Origin: Piscicola geometra
Lineage: Eukaryota > Annelida > Clitellata > Hirudinida > Piscicolidae
DNA length: 64,000 nucleotides
Direction: 5' to 3'
NCBI GenBank assembly: GCA_943735955.1
Contig: OX030955.1
Coordinates: 3,798,835-3,862,834, forward strand
This document shows, in pieces, positions 33,601 through 45,600 of the stretch. A program made the position numbers and the translations under genes. Numbering within the stretch: position 1 is the stretch's first letter; every line of letters starts with the position of its first letter. Below the pieces are notes generated by a model. The model was not told the DNA's origin. It made no database searches and was given only the letters and a program-made list of their open reading frames with translations.

Positions 33601-36600
33601 AGTTGTAGCAGTGTCGAGAAGTGTGGTTTTAGTTGTCGCAGTGTCGAGCAGTGTGGTTTCAGTTGTAGCAGTGTCAAGGAGTGGTGTTTCAGTTGTAGCA
33701 GTGTCGAGAAGTGTGGTTTCAGTTGTAGCAGTGTCAAGTAGTGTGGTTTCAGTTGTAGCAGTGTCATAGAGAGTGGTTTCAGATGTAGCATCAACTTCTT
33801 CCACTTCAGTTACGTCTCCTATTGATGGTGTGAAGGATGTGATAGGAACAGTAGTGAATTCGGTTTTTTCGATCTCTGCAGCAACAGTAGTTTCGAGTGT
33901 TGTGATTGTTGCATTAATGTCAAGTGTCGTTGGGATAGTTGTAGCAGTGTCGAGATGTGTGGTTTCAGTTGTAGCAGTGTCAAGGAGTGTGGTTTCAGTT
34001 GTAGCAGTTTCGAGGAGTGTGGTTTCAGTTGTAACAGTGTCGAAGAGTGTGGTTTCAGTTGTAGCAGTGTCAAGTAGTGTGGTTTCAGTTGTAGCAGTGT
34101 CGAAGAGTGTGGTTTCAGTTGTAGCATTGTCAAGTAGTGTGGTTTCAGTTGTAGCAGTGTCGAAGAGAGTGGTTTCAGTTGTAACATCAACTTCTTCCAC
34201 TTCAGTTACGTCTTCTATTGATGGTGTGAAAGATGTGATAGGAACAGTTGTGAATTCGGTTGTTTCGATCTCTTCAGCAACAGTAGTTTCGAGTGTTGTG
34301 ATTGTTGCATTAATGTCAAGTGTCGTTGGGATAGTTGTAGCAGTGTCGAGATGTGTGGTTTCAGTTGAAGCAGTGTCAAGGAGTGTGGTTTCAGTTGTAG
34401 CAGTGTCGAGGAGTGTGGTTTCAGTTGTAACAGTGTCGAAGAGTGTGGTTTCAGTTGTAGCAGTGTCGAAAGGAGGGGTTACAGTTGTAGCAGTGTCAAG
34501 CAGTGTGGCTTCAGTTGTAGCAGTGTCGAGAAGTGTGGTTTCAGTTGTCGCAGTGTCGAGCATTGTGGTTTCAGTTGTAGCAGTATAAAGGAGTGGTGTT
34601 TCAGTTGTAGCAGTGTCAAGGAGTGTGGTTTCAGTTGTAACAGTGTCGAGGAGTGTGGTTTCAGTTGTAGCAGTGTCAAGCAGTGTGGTTTCAGTTGTAG
34701 CAGTGTCGAGAAGTGTGGTTTTAGTTGTCGCAGTGTCGAGCAGTGTGGTTTCAGTTGTAGCAGTGTCAAGGAGTGGTGTTTCAGTTGTAGCAGTGTCGAG
34801 AAGTGTGGTTTCAGTTGTAGCAGTGTCAAGTAGTGTGGTTTCAGTTGTAGCAGTGTCATAGAGAGTGGTTTCAGATGTAGCATCAACTTCTTCCACTTCA
34901 GTTACGTCTTCTATTGATGGTGTGAAGGATGTGATAGGAACAGTAGTGAATTCGGTTTTTTCGATCTCTGCAGCAACAGTAGTTTCGAGTGTTGTGATTG
35001 TTGCATTAATGTCAAGTGTCGTTGGGATAGTTGTAGCAGTGTCGAGATGTGTGGTTTCAGTTGTAGCAGTGTCAAGGAGTGTGGTTTCAGTTGTAGCAGT
35101 TTCGAGGAGTGTGGTTTCAGTTGTAACAGTGTCGAAGAGTGTGGTTTCAGTTGTAGCAGTGTCGAAGAGAGTGGTTACAGTTGTAGCAGTGTCAAGCAGT
35201 GTGGTTTCAGTTGTAGCAGTGTCGAGAAGTGTGGTTTTAGTTGTCGCAGTGTCGAGAAGTGTGGTTTCAGTTGTAGCAGTGTCAAGTAGTGTGGTTTCAG
35301 TTGTAACAGTGTCATTGAGAGTGGTTTCAGATGTATCATCAACTTCTTCCACTTCAGTTACGTCTTCTATTGATGGTGTGAAAGATGTGATGGGAACAGT
35401 AGTGAATTCGGTTTTTTCGATCTCTGCAGCAACAGTAGTTTCGAGTGTTGTGATTGTTGCATTAATGTCAAGTGTCGTTGGGATAGTTGTAGCAGTGTCG
35501 AGATGTGTGGTTTCAGTTGTAGCAGTGTCGAGGAGTGTGGTTTCAGTTGTAACAGTGTCGAAGAGTGTGGTTTCAGTTGTAGCAGTGTCGAAGAGAGTGG
35601 TTACAGTTGTAGCAGTGTCAAGCAGTGTGGTTTCAGTTGTAGCAGTGTCGAGAAGTGTGGTTTTAGTTGTCGCAGTGTCGAGCAGTGTGGTTTCAGTTGT
35701 AGCAGTGTCAAGGAGTGGTGTTTCAGTTGTAGCAGTGTCAAGGAGTGTGGTTTCAGTTGTAGCAGTGTCAAGGAGTGTGGTTTCAGTTGTAACAGTGTCG
35801 AGGAGTGTTGTTTCAGTTGTAGCAGTGTCGAGGAGTGTGGTTTCAGTTGTTGCAGTGTCGAAGAGAGGGGTTACAGTTGTGGCAGTGTCGAGCAGTGTGG
35901 TTGCAGTTGTAGCAGTGCCAAGAAGTGTGGTTTCAGTTGTAGCAGTGTCAAGGAGTGTGGTTTCGGTTGTAGCAGTGTCAAGAAGTGTGGTTTCAGTTGT
36001 AGCAGTGTCAAGGAGTGTGGTTGCAGTTGTAGCAGTGTCAAGTAGTGTGGTTTCAGTTGTAGCAGTGTCGAAGAGAGTGGTTACAGTTGTAGCAGTGTCA
36101 AGGAGTGGTGTTTCAGTTGTAGCAGTGTCAAGAAGTGTGGTTTCAGTTGTAGCAGTGTCAAAGAGTGTGGTTTCGGTTGTAACAGTGTCGAGGAGTGTGC
36201 TTTCAGTTGTAGCAGTGTCAAGTAGTGTGGTTTCAGTTGTAGCAGTGTCGAAGAGTGTGGTTTCAGTTGTCGCAGTGTCGAGCAGTGTGGTTTCAGTTGT
36301 AGCAGTGTCAAGCAGTGTGGTTTCAGTTGTAGCAGTGTCAAGTAGTGTGGTTTCAGTTGTAGCAGTGTCAAGGAGTGGTGTTTCAGTTGTAGCAGTGTCA
36401 AGGAGTGTGGTTTCAGTTGTAGCAGTGTCGAGGAGTGTTGTTTCAGTTGTAGCAGTGTCGAGGAGTGTGGTTTCAGTTGTAGCAGTGTCGAAGAGAGGGG
36501 TTACAGTTGTGGCAGTGTCGAGCAGTGTGGTTGCAGTTGTAGCAGTGCCAAGAAGTGTGGTTTCAGTTGTAGCAGTGTCAAGGAGTGTGGTTTCGGTTGT

Positions 36601-39600
36601 AACAGTGTCGAGGAGTGTGGTTTCAGTTGTAGCAGTGTCAAGAAGTGTGGTTTCAGTTGTAGCAGTGTCAAAGAGTGTGGTTTCGGTTGTAACAGTGTCG
36701 AGGAGTGTGCTTTCAGTTGTAGCAGTGTCAAGTAGTGTGGTTTCAGTTGTAGCAGTGTCGAAGAGTGTGGTTTCAGTTGTCGCAGTGTCGAGCAGTGTGG
36801 TTTCAGTTGTAGCAGTGTCAAGCAGTGTGGTTTCAGTTGTAGCAGTGTCAAGTAGTGTGGTTTCAGTTGTAGCAGTGTCAAGGAGTGGTGTTTCAGTTGT
36901 AGCAGTGTCAAGGAGTGTGGTTTCAGTTGTAGCAGTGTCGAGGAGTGTTATTTCAGTTGTAGCAGTGTCGAGGTGTGTGGTTTCAGTTGTAGCAGTGTCG
37001 AAGAGAGGGGTTACAGTTGTGGCAGTGTCGAGCAGTGTGGTTGCAGTTGTAGCAGTGCCAAGAAGTGTGGTTTCAGTTGTAGCAGTGTCAAGGAGTGTGG
37101 TTTCGGTTGTAACAGTGTCGAGGAGTGTGGTTTCAGTTGTAGCAGTGTCAAGAAGTGTGGTTTCAGTTGTAGCAGTGTCAAGGAGTGTGGTTTCGGTTGT
37201 AGCAGTGTCAAGAAGTGTGGTTTCAGTTGTAGCAGTGTCAAGGAGTGTGGTTGCAGTTGTAGCAGTGTCAAGTAGTGTGGTTTCAGTTGTAGCAGTGTCG
37301 AAGAGAGTGGTTACAGTTGTAGCAGTGTCAAGGAGTGGTGTTTCAGTTGTAGCAGTGTCAAGAAGTGTGGTTTCAGTTGTAGCAGTGTCAAGCAGTGTGG
37401 TTTCAGTTGTAGCAGTGTCAAGTAGTGTGGTTTCAGTTGTAGCAGTGTCAAGGAGTGGTGTTTCAGTTGTAGCAGTGTCAAGGAGTGTGGTTTCAGTTGT
37501 AGCAGTGTCAAGGAGTGTGGTTTCAGTTGTAACAGTGTCGAGGAGTGTTGTTTCAGTTGTAGCAGTGTCGAGGAGTGTGGTTTCAGTTGTAGCAGTGTCG
37601 AAGAGAGGGGTTACAGTTGTGGCAGTGTCGAGCAGTGTGGTTGCAGTTGTAGCAGTGCCAAGAAGTGTTGTTTCAGTTGTAGTAGTGTCAAGTAGTGTGG
37701 TTTCAGTTGTAGCAGTGTCAAGTAGTGTGGTTTCAGTTGTAGCAGTGTCAAGTAGTGTGGTTTCAGTTGTAGCAGTGTCATTGAGAGTGGTTTCAGATGT
37801 AGCATCAACTTCTTCCACTTCAGTTACGTCTTCTATTGATTGTGTGAAAGATGTGACAGGAACAGTAGTGGATTCGGTTGTTTCGATCTCTGCAGCAACA
37901 GTAGTTTCGAGTGTTGTGATTGTTGCATTAATGTCAAGTGTCGTTGGGATAGTTGTAGCAGTGTCGAGATGTGTGGTTTCAGTTGTAGCAGTGTCAAGGA
38001 GTGTGGTTTCAGTTGTAGCAGTTTCGAGGAGTGTGGTTTCAGTTGTAACAGTGTCGAAGAGTGTGGTTTCAGTTGTAGCAGTGTCGAGGAGTGTGGTTTC
38101 AGTTGTAGCAGTGTCAAGAAGTGTGGTTTCAGTTGTAGCAGTGTCAAGGAGTGTGGTTTCGGTTGTAGCAGTGTCAAGAAGTGTGGTTTCAGTTGTAGCA
38201 GTGTCAAGGAGTGTGGTTGCAGTTGTAGCAGTGTCAAGTAGTGTGGTTTCAGTTGTAGCAGTGTCGAAGAGAGGGGTTACAGTTGTGGCAGTGTCGAGCA
38301 GTGTGGTTGCAGTTGTAGCAGTGCCAAGAAGTGTGGTTTCAGTTGTAGCAGTGTCAAGGAGTGTGGTTTCGGTTGTAACAGTGTCGAGGAGTGTGGTTTC
38401 AGTTGTAGCAGTGTCAAGAAGTGTGGTTTCAGTTGTAGCAGTGTCAAGGAGTGTGGTTTCGGTTGTAGCAGTGTCAAGAAGTGTGGTTTCAGTTGTAGCA
38501 GTGTCAAGGAGTGTGGTTGCAGTTGTAGCAGTGTCAAGTAGTGTGGTTTCAGTTGTAGCAGTGTCGAAGAGAGTGGTTACAGTTGTAGCAGTGTCAAGGA
38601 GTGGTGTTTCAGTTGTAGCAGTGTCAAGAAGTGTGGTTTCAGTTGTAGCAGTGTCAAGCAGTGTGGTTTCAGTTGTAGCAGTGTCAAGTAGTGTGGTTTC
38701 AGTTGTAGCAGTGTCAAGGAGTGGTGTTTCAGTTGTAGCAGTGTCAAGGAGTGTGGTTTCAGTTGTAGCAGTGTCAAGGAGTGTGGTTTCAGTTGTAACA
38801 GTGTCGAGGAGTGTTGTTTCAGTTGTAGCAGTGTCGAGGAGTGTGGTTTCAGTTGTAGCAGTGTCGAAGAGAGGGGTTACAGTTGTGGCAGTGTCGAGCA
38901 GTGTGGTTGCAGTTGTAGCAGTGCCAAGAAGTGTTGTTTCAGTTGTAGTAGTGTCAAGTAGTGTGGTTTCAGTTGTAGCAGTGTCAAGTAGTGTGGTTTC
39001 AGTTGTAGCAGTGTCAAGTAGTGTGGTTTCAGTTGTAGCAGTGTCATTGAGAGTGGTTTCAGATGTAGCATCAACTTCTTCCACTTCAGTTACGTCTTCT
39101 ATTGATTGTGTGAAAGATGTGACAGGAACAGTAGTGGATTCGGTTGTTTCGATCTCTGCAGCAACAGTAGTTTCGAGTGTTGTGATTGTTGCATTAATGT
39201 CAAGTGTCGTTGGGATAGTTGTAGCAGTGTCGAGATGTGTGGTTTCAGTTGTAGCAGTGTCAAGGAGTGTGGTTTCAGTTGTAGCAGTTTCGAGGAGTGT
39301 GGTTTCAGTTGTAACAGTGTCGAAGAGTGTGGTTTCAGTTGTAGCAGTGTCGAAGAGAGTGGTTACAGTTGTAGCAGTGTCAAGCAGTGTGGTTTCAGTT
39401 GTAGCAGTGTCGAGAAGTGTGGTTTTAGTTGTCGCAGTGTCGAGAAGTGTGGTTTCAGTTGTAGCAGTGTCAAGTAGTGTGGTTTCAGTTGTAGCAGTGT
39501 CATTGAGAGTGGTTTCAGATGTATCATCAACTTTTTCCACTTCAGTTACGTCTTCTATTGATGGTGTGAAAGATGTGATAGGAACAGTTGTGAATTCGGT

Positions 39601-42600
39601 TGTTTCGATCTCTTCAGCAACAGTAGTTTCGAGTGTTGTGATTGTTGCATTAATGTCAAGTGTCGTTGGGATAGTTGTAGCAGTGTCGAGATGTGTGGTT
39701 TCAGTTGTAGCAGTGTCAAGGAGTGTGGTTTCAGTTGTAGCAGTGTCGAGGAGTGTGGTTTCAGTTGTAGCAGTGTCAAGCAGTGTGGTTTCAGTTGTAG
39801 CAGTGTCGAGAAGTGTGGTTTTAGTTGTCGCAGTGTCGAGCAGTGTGGTTTCAGTTGTAGCAGTGTCGAGAAGTGTGGTTTTAGTTGTCGCAGTGTCGAG
39901 AAGTGTGGTTTCAGTTGTAGCAGTGTCAAGTAGTGTGGTTTCAGTTGTAACAGTGTCATTGAGAGTGGTTTCAGATGTATCATCAACTTCTTCCACTTCA
40001 GTTACGTCTTCTATTGATGGTGTGAAAGATGTGATGGGAACAGTAGTGAATTCGGTTTTTTCGATCTCTGCAGCAACAGTAGTTTCGAGTGTTGTGATTG
40101 TTGCATTAATGTCAAGTGTCGTTGGGATAGTTGTAGCAGTGTCGAGATGTGTGGTTTCAGTTGTAGCAGTGTCGAGGAGTGTGGTTTCAGTTGTAACAGT
40201 GTCGAAGAGTGTGGTTTCAGTTGTAGCAGTGTCGAAGAGAGTGGTTACAGTTGTAGCAGTGTCAAGCAGTGTGGTTTCAGTTGTAGCAGTGTCGAGAAGT
40301 GTGGTTTTAGTTGTCGCAGTGTCGAGCAGTGTGGTTTCAGTTGTAGCAGTGTCAAGGAGTGGTGTTTCAGTTGTAGCAGTGTCAAGGAGTGTGGTTTCAG
40401 TTGTAGCAGTGTCAAGGAGTGTGGTTTCAGTTGTAACAGTGTCGAGGAGTGTTGTTTCAGTTGTAGCAGTGTCGAGGAGTGTGGTTTCAGTTGTAGCAGT
40501 GTCGAAGAGAGGGGTTACAGTTGTGGCAGTGTCGAGCAGTGTGGTTGCAGTTGTAGCAGTGCCAAGAAGTGTGGTTTCAGTTGTAGCAGTGTCAAGGAGT
40601 GTGGTTTCGGTTGTAACAGTGTCGAGGAGTGTGGTTTCAGTTGTAGCAGTGTCAAGAAGTGTGGTTTCAGTTGTAGCAGTGTCAAGGAGTGTGGTTTCGG
40701 TTGTAGCAGTGTCAAGAAGTGTGGTTTCAGTTGTAGCAGTGTCAAGGAGTGTGGTTGCAGTTGTAGCAGTGTCAAGTAGTGTGGTTTCAGTTGTAGCAGT
40801 GTCGAAGAGAGTGGTTACAGTTGTAGCAGTGTCAAGGAGTGGTGTTTCAGTTGTAGCAGTGTCAAGAAGTGTGGTTTCAGTTGTAGCAGTGTCAAAGAGT
40901 GTGGTTTCGGTTGTAACAGTGTCGAGGAGTGTGCTTTCAGTTGTAGCAGTGTCAAGTAGTGTGGTTTCAGTTGTAGCAGTGTCGAAGAGTGTGGTTTCAG
41001 TTGTCGCAGTGTCGAGCAGTGTGGTTTCAGTTGTAGCAGTGTCAAGCAGTGTGGTTTCAGTTGTAGCAGTGTCAAGTAGTGTGGTTTCAGTTGTAGCAGT
41101 GTCAAGGAGTGGTGTTTCAGTTGTAGCAGTGTCAAGGAGTGTGGTTTCAGTTGTAGCAGTGTCGAGGAGTGTTGTTTCAGTTGTAGCAGTGTCGAGGAGT
41201 GTGGTTTCAGTTGTAGCAGTGTCGAAGAGAGGGGTTACAGTTGTGGCAGTGTCGAGCAGTGTGGTTGCAGTTGTAGCAGTGCCAAGAAGTGTGGTTTCAG
41301 TTGTAGCAGTGTCAAGGAGTGTGGTTTCGGTTGTAACAGTGTCGAGGAGTGTGGTTTCAGTTGTAGCAGTGTCAAGAAGTGTGGTTTCAGTTGTAGCAGT
41401 GTCAAGGAGTGTGGTTTCGGTTGTAGCAGTGTCAAGAAGTGTGGTTTCAGTTGTAGCAGTGTCAAGGAGTGTGGTTGCAGTTGTAGCAGTGTCAAGTAGT
41501 GTGGTTTCAGTTGTAGCAGTGTCGAAGAGAGTGGTTACAGTTGTAGCAGTGTCAAGGAGTGGTGTTTCAGTTGTAGCAGTGTCAAGAAGTGTGGTTTCAG
41601 TTGTAGCAGTGTCAAAGAGTGTGGTTTCAGTTGTAGCAGTGTCGAAGAGTGTGGTTTCAGTTGTCGCAGTGTCGAGCAGTGTGGTTTCAGTTGTAGCAGT
41701 GTCAAGCAGTGTGGTTTCAGTTGTAGCAGTGTCAAGTAGTGTGGTTTCAGTTGTAGCAGTGTCAAGGAGTGGTGTTTCAGTTGTAGCAGTGTCAAGGAGT
41801 GTGGTTTCAGTTGTAGCAGTGTCAAGGAGTGTGGTTTCAGTTGTAACAGTGTCGAGGAGTGTTGTTTCAGTTGTAGCAGTGTCGAGGAGTGTGGTTTCAG
41901 TTGTAGCAGTGTCGAAGAGAGGGGTTACAGTTGTGGCAGTGTCGAGCAGTGTGGTTGCAGTTGTAGCAGTGCCAAGAAGTGTTGTTTCAGTTGTAGTAGT
42001 GTCAAGTAGTGTGGTTTCAGTTGTAGCAGTGTCAAGTAGTGTGGTTTCAGTTGTAGCAGTGTCAAGTAGTGTGGTTTCAGTTGTAGCAGTGTCATTGAGA
42101 GTGGTTTCAGATGTAGCATCAACTTCTTCCACTTCAGTTACGTCTTCTATTGATTGTGTGAAAGATGTGACAGGAACAGTAGTGGATTCGGTTGTTTCGA
42201 TCTCTGCAGCAACAGTAGTTTCGAGTGTTGTGATTGTTGCATTAATGTCAAGTGTCGTTGGGATAGTTGTAGCAGTGTCAAGGAGTGTGGTTTCAGTTGT
42301 AGCAGTGTCAAGGAGTGGTGTTTCAGTTGTAGCAGTGTCAAGGAGTGTGGTTTCAGTTGTAGCAGTGTCAAGGAGTGTGGTTTCAGTTGTAACAGTGTCG
42401 AGGAGTGTTGTTTCAGTTGTAGCAGTGTCGAGGAGTGTGGTTTCAGTTGTAGCAGTGTCGAAGAGAGGGGTTACAGTTGTGGCAGTGTCGAGCAGTGTGG
42501 TTGCAGTTGTAGCAGTGCCAAGAAGTGTTGTTTCAGTTGTAGTAGTGTCAAGTAGTGTGGTTTCAGTTGTAGCAGTGTCAAGTAGTGTGGTTTCAGTTGT

Positions 42601-45600
42601 AGCAGTGTCAAGTAGTGTGGTTTCAGTTGTAGCAGTGTCATTGAGAGTGGTTTCAGATGTAGCATCAACTTCTTCCACTTCAGTTACGTCTTCTATTGAT
42701 TGTGTGAAAGATGTGACAGGAACAGTAGTGGATTCGGTTGTTTCGATCTCTGCAGCAACAGTAGTTTCGAGTGTTGTGATTGTTGCATTAATGTCAAGTG
42801 TCGTTGGGATAGTTGTAGCAGTGTCGAGATGTGTGGTTTCAGTTGTAGCAGTGTCAAGGAGTGTGGTTTCAGTTGTAGCAGTTTCGAGGAGTGTGGTTTC
42901 AGTTGTAACAGTGTCGAAGAGTGTGGTTTCAGTTGTAGCAGTGTCGAAGAGAGTGGTTACAGTTGTAGCAGTGTCAAGCAGTGTGGTTTCAGTTGTAGCA
43001 GTGTCGAGAAGTGTGGTTTTAGTTGTCGCAGTGTCGAGAAGTGTGGTTTCAGTTGTAGCAGTGTCAAGTAGTGTGGTTTCAGTTGTAGCAGTGTCATTGA
43101 GAGTGGTTTCAGATGTATCATCAACTTTTTCCACTTCAGTTACGTCTTCTATTGATGGTGTGAAAGATGTGATAGGAACAGTTGTGAATTCGGTTGTTTC
43201 GATCTCTTCAGCAACAGTAGTTTCGAGTGTTGTGATTGTTGCATTAATGTCAAGTGTCGTTGGGATAGTTGTAGCAGTGTCGAGATGTGTGGTTTCAGTT
43301 GTAGCAGTGTCAAGGAGTGTGGTTTCAGTTGTAGCAGTGTCGAGGAGTGTGGTTTCAGTTGTAGCAGTGTCAAGCAGTGTGGTTTCAGTTGTAGCAGTGT
43401 CGAGAAGTGTGGTTTTAGTTGTCGCAGTGTCGAGCAGTGTGGTTTCAGTTGTAGCAGTGTCGAGAAGTGTGGTTTTAGTTGTCGCAGTGTCGAGAAGTGT
43501 GGTTTCAGTTGTAGCAGTGTCAAGTAGTGTGGTTTCAGTTGTAACAGTGTCATTGAGAGTGGTTTCAGATGTATCATCAACTTCTTCCACTTCAGTTACG
43601 TCTTCTATTGATGGTGTGAAAGATGTGATAGGAACAGTAGTGAATTCGGTTTTTTCGATCTCTGCAGCAACAGTAGTTTCGAGTGTTGTGATTGTTGCAT
43701 TAATGTCAAGTGTCGTTGGGATAGTTGTAGCAGTGTCGAGATGTGTGGTTTCAGTTGTAGCAGTGTCGAGGAGTGTGGTTTCAGTTGTAGCAGTGTCGAA
43801 GAGAGTGGTTACAGTTGTAGCAGTGTCAAGCAGTGTGGTTTCAGTTGTAGCAGTGTCGAGAAGTGTGGTTTTAGTTGTCGCAGTGTCGAGCAGTGTGGTT
43901 TCAGTTGTAGCAGTGTCAAGGAGTGGTGTTTCAGTTGTAGCAGTGTCAAGGAGTGTGGTTTCAGTTGTAGCAGTGTCAAGGAGTGTGGTTTCAGTTGTAA
44001 CAGTGTCGAGGAGTGTTGTTTCAGTTGTAGCAGTGTCGAGGAGTGTGGTTTCAGTTGTAGCAGTGTCGAAGAGAGGGGTTACAGTTGTGGCAGTGTCGAG
44101 CAGTGTGGTTGCAGTTGTAGCAGTGCCAAGAAGTGTGGTTTCAGTTGTAGCAGTGTCAAGGAGTGTGGTTTCGGTTGTAACAGTGTCGAGGAGTGTGGTT
44201 TCAGTTGTAGCAGTGTCAAGAAGTGTGGTTTCAGTTGTAGCAGTGTCAAGGAGTGTGGTTTCGGTTGTAGCAGTGTCAAGAAGTGTGGTTTCAGTTGTAG
44301 CAGTGTCAAGGAGTGTGGTTGCAGTTGTAGCAGTGTCAAGTAGTGTGGTTTCAGTTGTAGCAGTGTCGAAGAGAGTGGTTACAGTTGTAGCAGTGTCAAG
44401 GAGTGGTGTTTCAGTTGTAACAGTGTCAAGAAGTGTGGTTTCAGTTGTAGCAGTGTCAAAGAGTGTGGTTTCGGTTGTAACAGTGTCGAGGAGTGTGCTT
44501 TCAGTTGTAGCAGTGTCAAGTAGTGTGGTTTCAGTTGTAGCAGTGTCGAAGAGTGTGGTTTCAGTTGTCGCAGTGTCGAGCAGTGTGGTTTCAGTTGTAG
44601 CAGTGTCAAGCAGTGTGGTTTCAGTTGTAGCAGTGTCAAGTAGTGTGGTTTCAGTTGTAGCAGTGTCAAGGAGTGGTGTTTCAGTTGTAGCAGTGTCAAG
44701 GAGTGTGGTTTCAGTTGTAGCAGTGTCGAGGAGTGTTGTTTCAGTTGTAGCAGTGTCGAGGAGTGTGGTTTCAGTTGTAGCAGTGTCGAAGAGAGGGGTT
44801 ACAGTTGTGGCAGTGTCGAGCAGTGTGGTTGCAGTTGTAGCAGTGCCAAGAAGTGTGGTTTCAGTTGTAGCAGTGTCAAGGAGTGTGGTTTCGGTTGTAA
44901 CAGTGTCGAGGAGTGTGGTTTCAGTTGTAGCAGTGTCAAGAAGTGTGGTTTCAGTTGTAGCAGTGTCAAGGAGTGTGGTTTCGGTTGTAGCAGTGTCAAG
45001 AAGTGTGGTTTCAGTTGTAGCAGTGTCAAGGAGTGTGGTTGCAGTTGTAGCAGTGTCAAGTAGTGTGGTTTCAGTTGTAGCAGTGTCGAAGAGAGTGGTT
45101 ACAGTTGTAGCAGTGTCAAGGAGTGGTGTTTCAGTTGTAGCAGTGTCAAGAAGTGTGGTTTCAGTTGTAGCAGTGTCAAAGAGTGTGGTTTCGGTTGTAA
45201 CAGTGTCGAGGAGTGTGCTTTCAGTTGTAGCAGTGTCAAGTAGTGTGGTTTCAGTTGTAGCAGTGTCGAAGAGTGTGGTTTCAGTTGTCGCAGTGTCGAG
45301 CAGTGTGGTTTCAGTTGTAGCAGTGTCAAGCAGTGTGGTTTCAGTTGTAGCAGTGTCAAGTAGTGTGGTTTCAGTTGTAGCAGTGTCAAGGAGTGGTGTT
45401 TCAGTTGTAGCAGTGTCAAGGAGTGTGGTTTCAGTTGTAGCAGTGTCAAGGAGTGTGGTTTCAGTTGTAACAGTGTCGAGGAGTGTTGTTTCAGTTGTAG
45501 CAGTGTCGAGGAGTGTGGTTTCAGTTGTAGCAGTGTCGAAGAGAGGGGTTACAGTTGTGGCAGTGTCGAGCAGTGTGGTTGCAGTTGTAGCAGTGCCAAG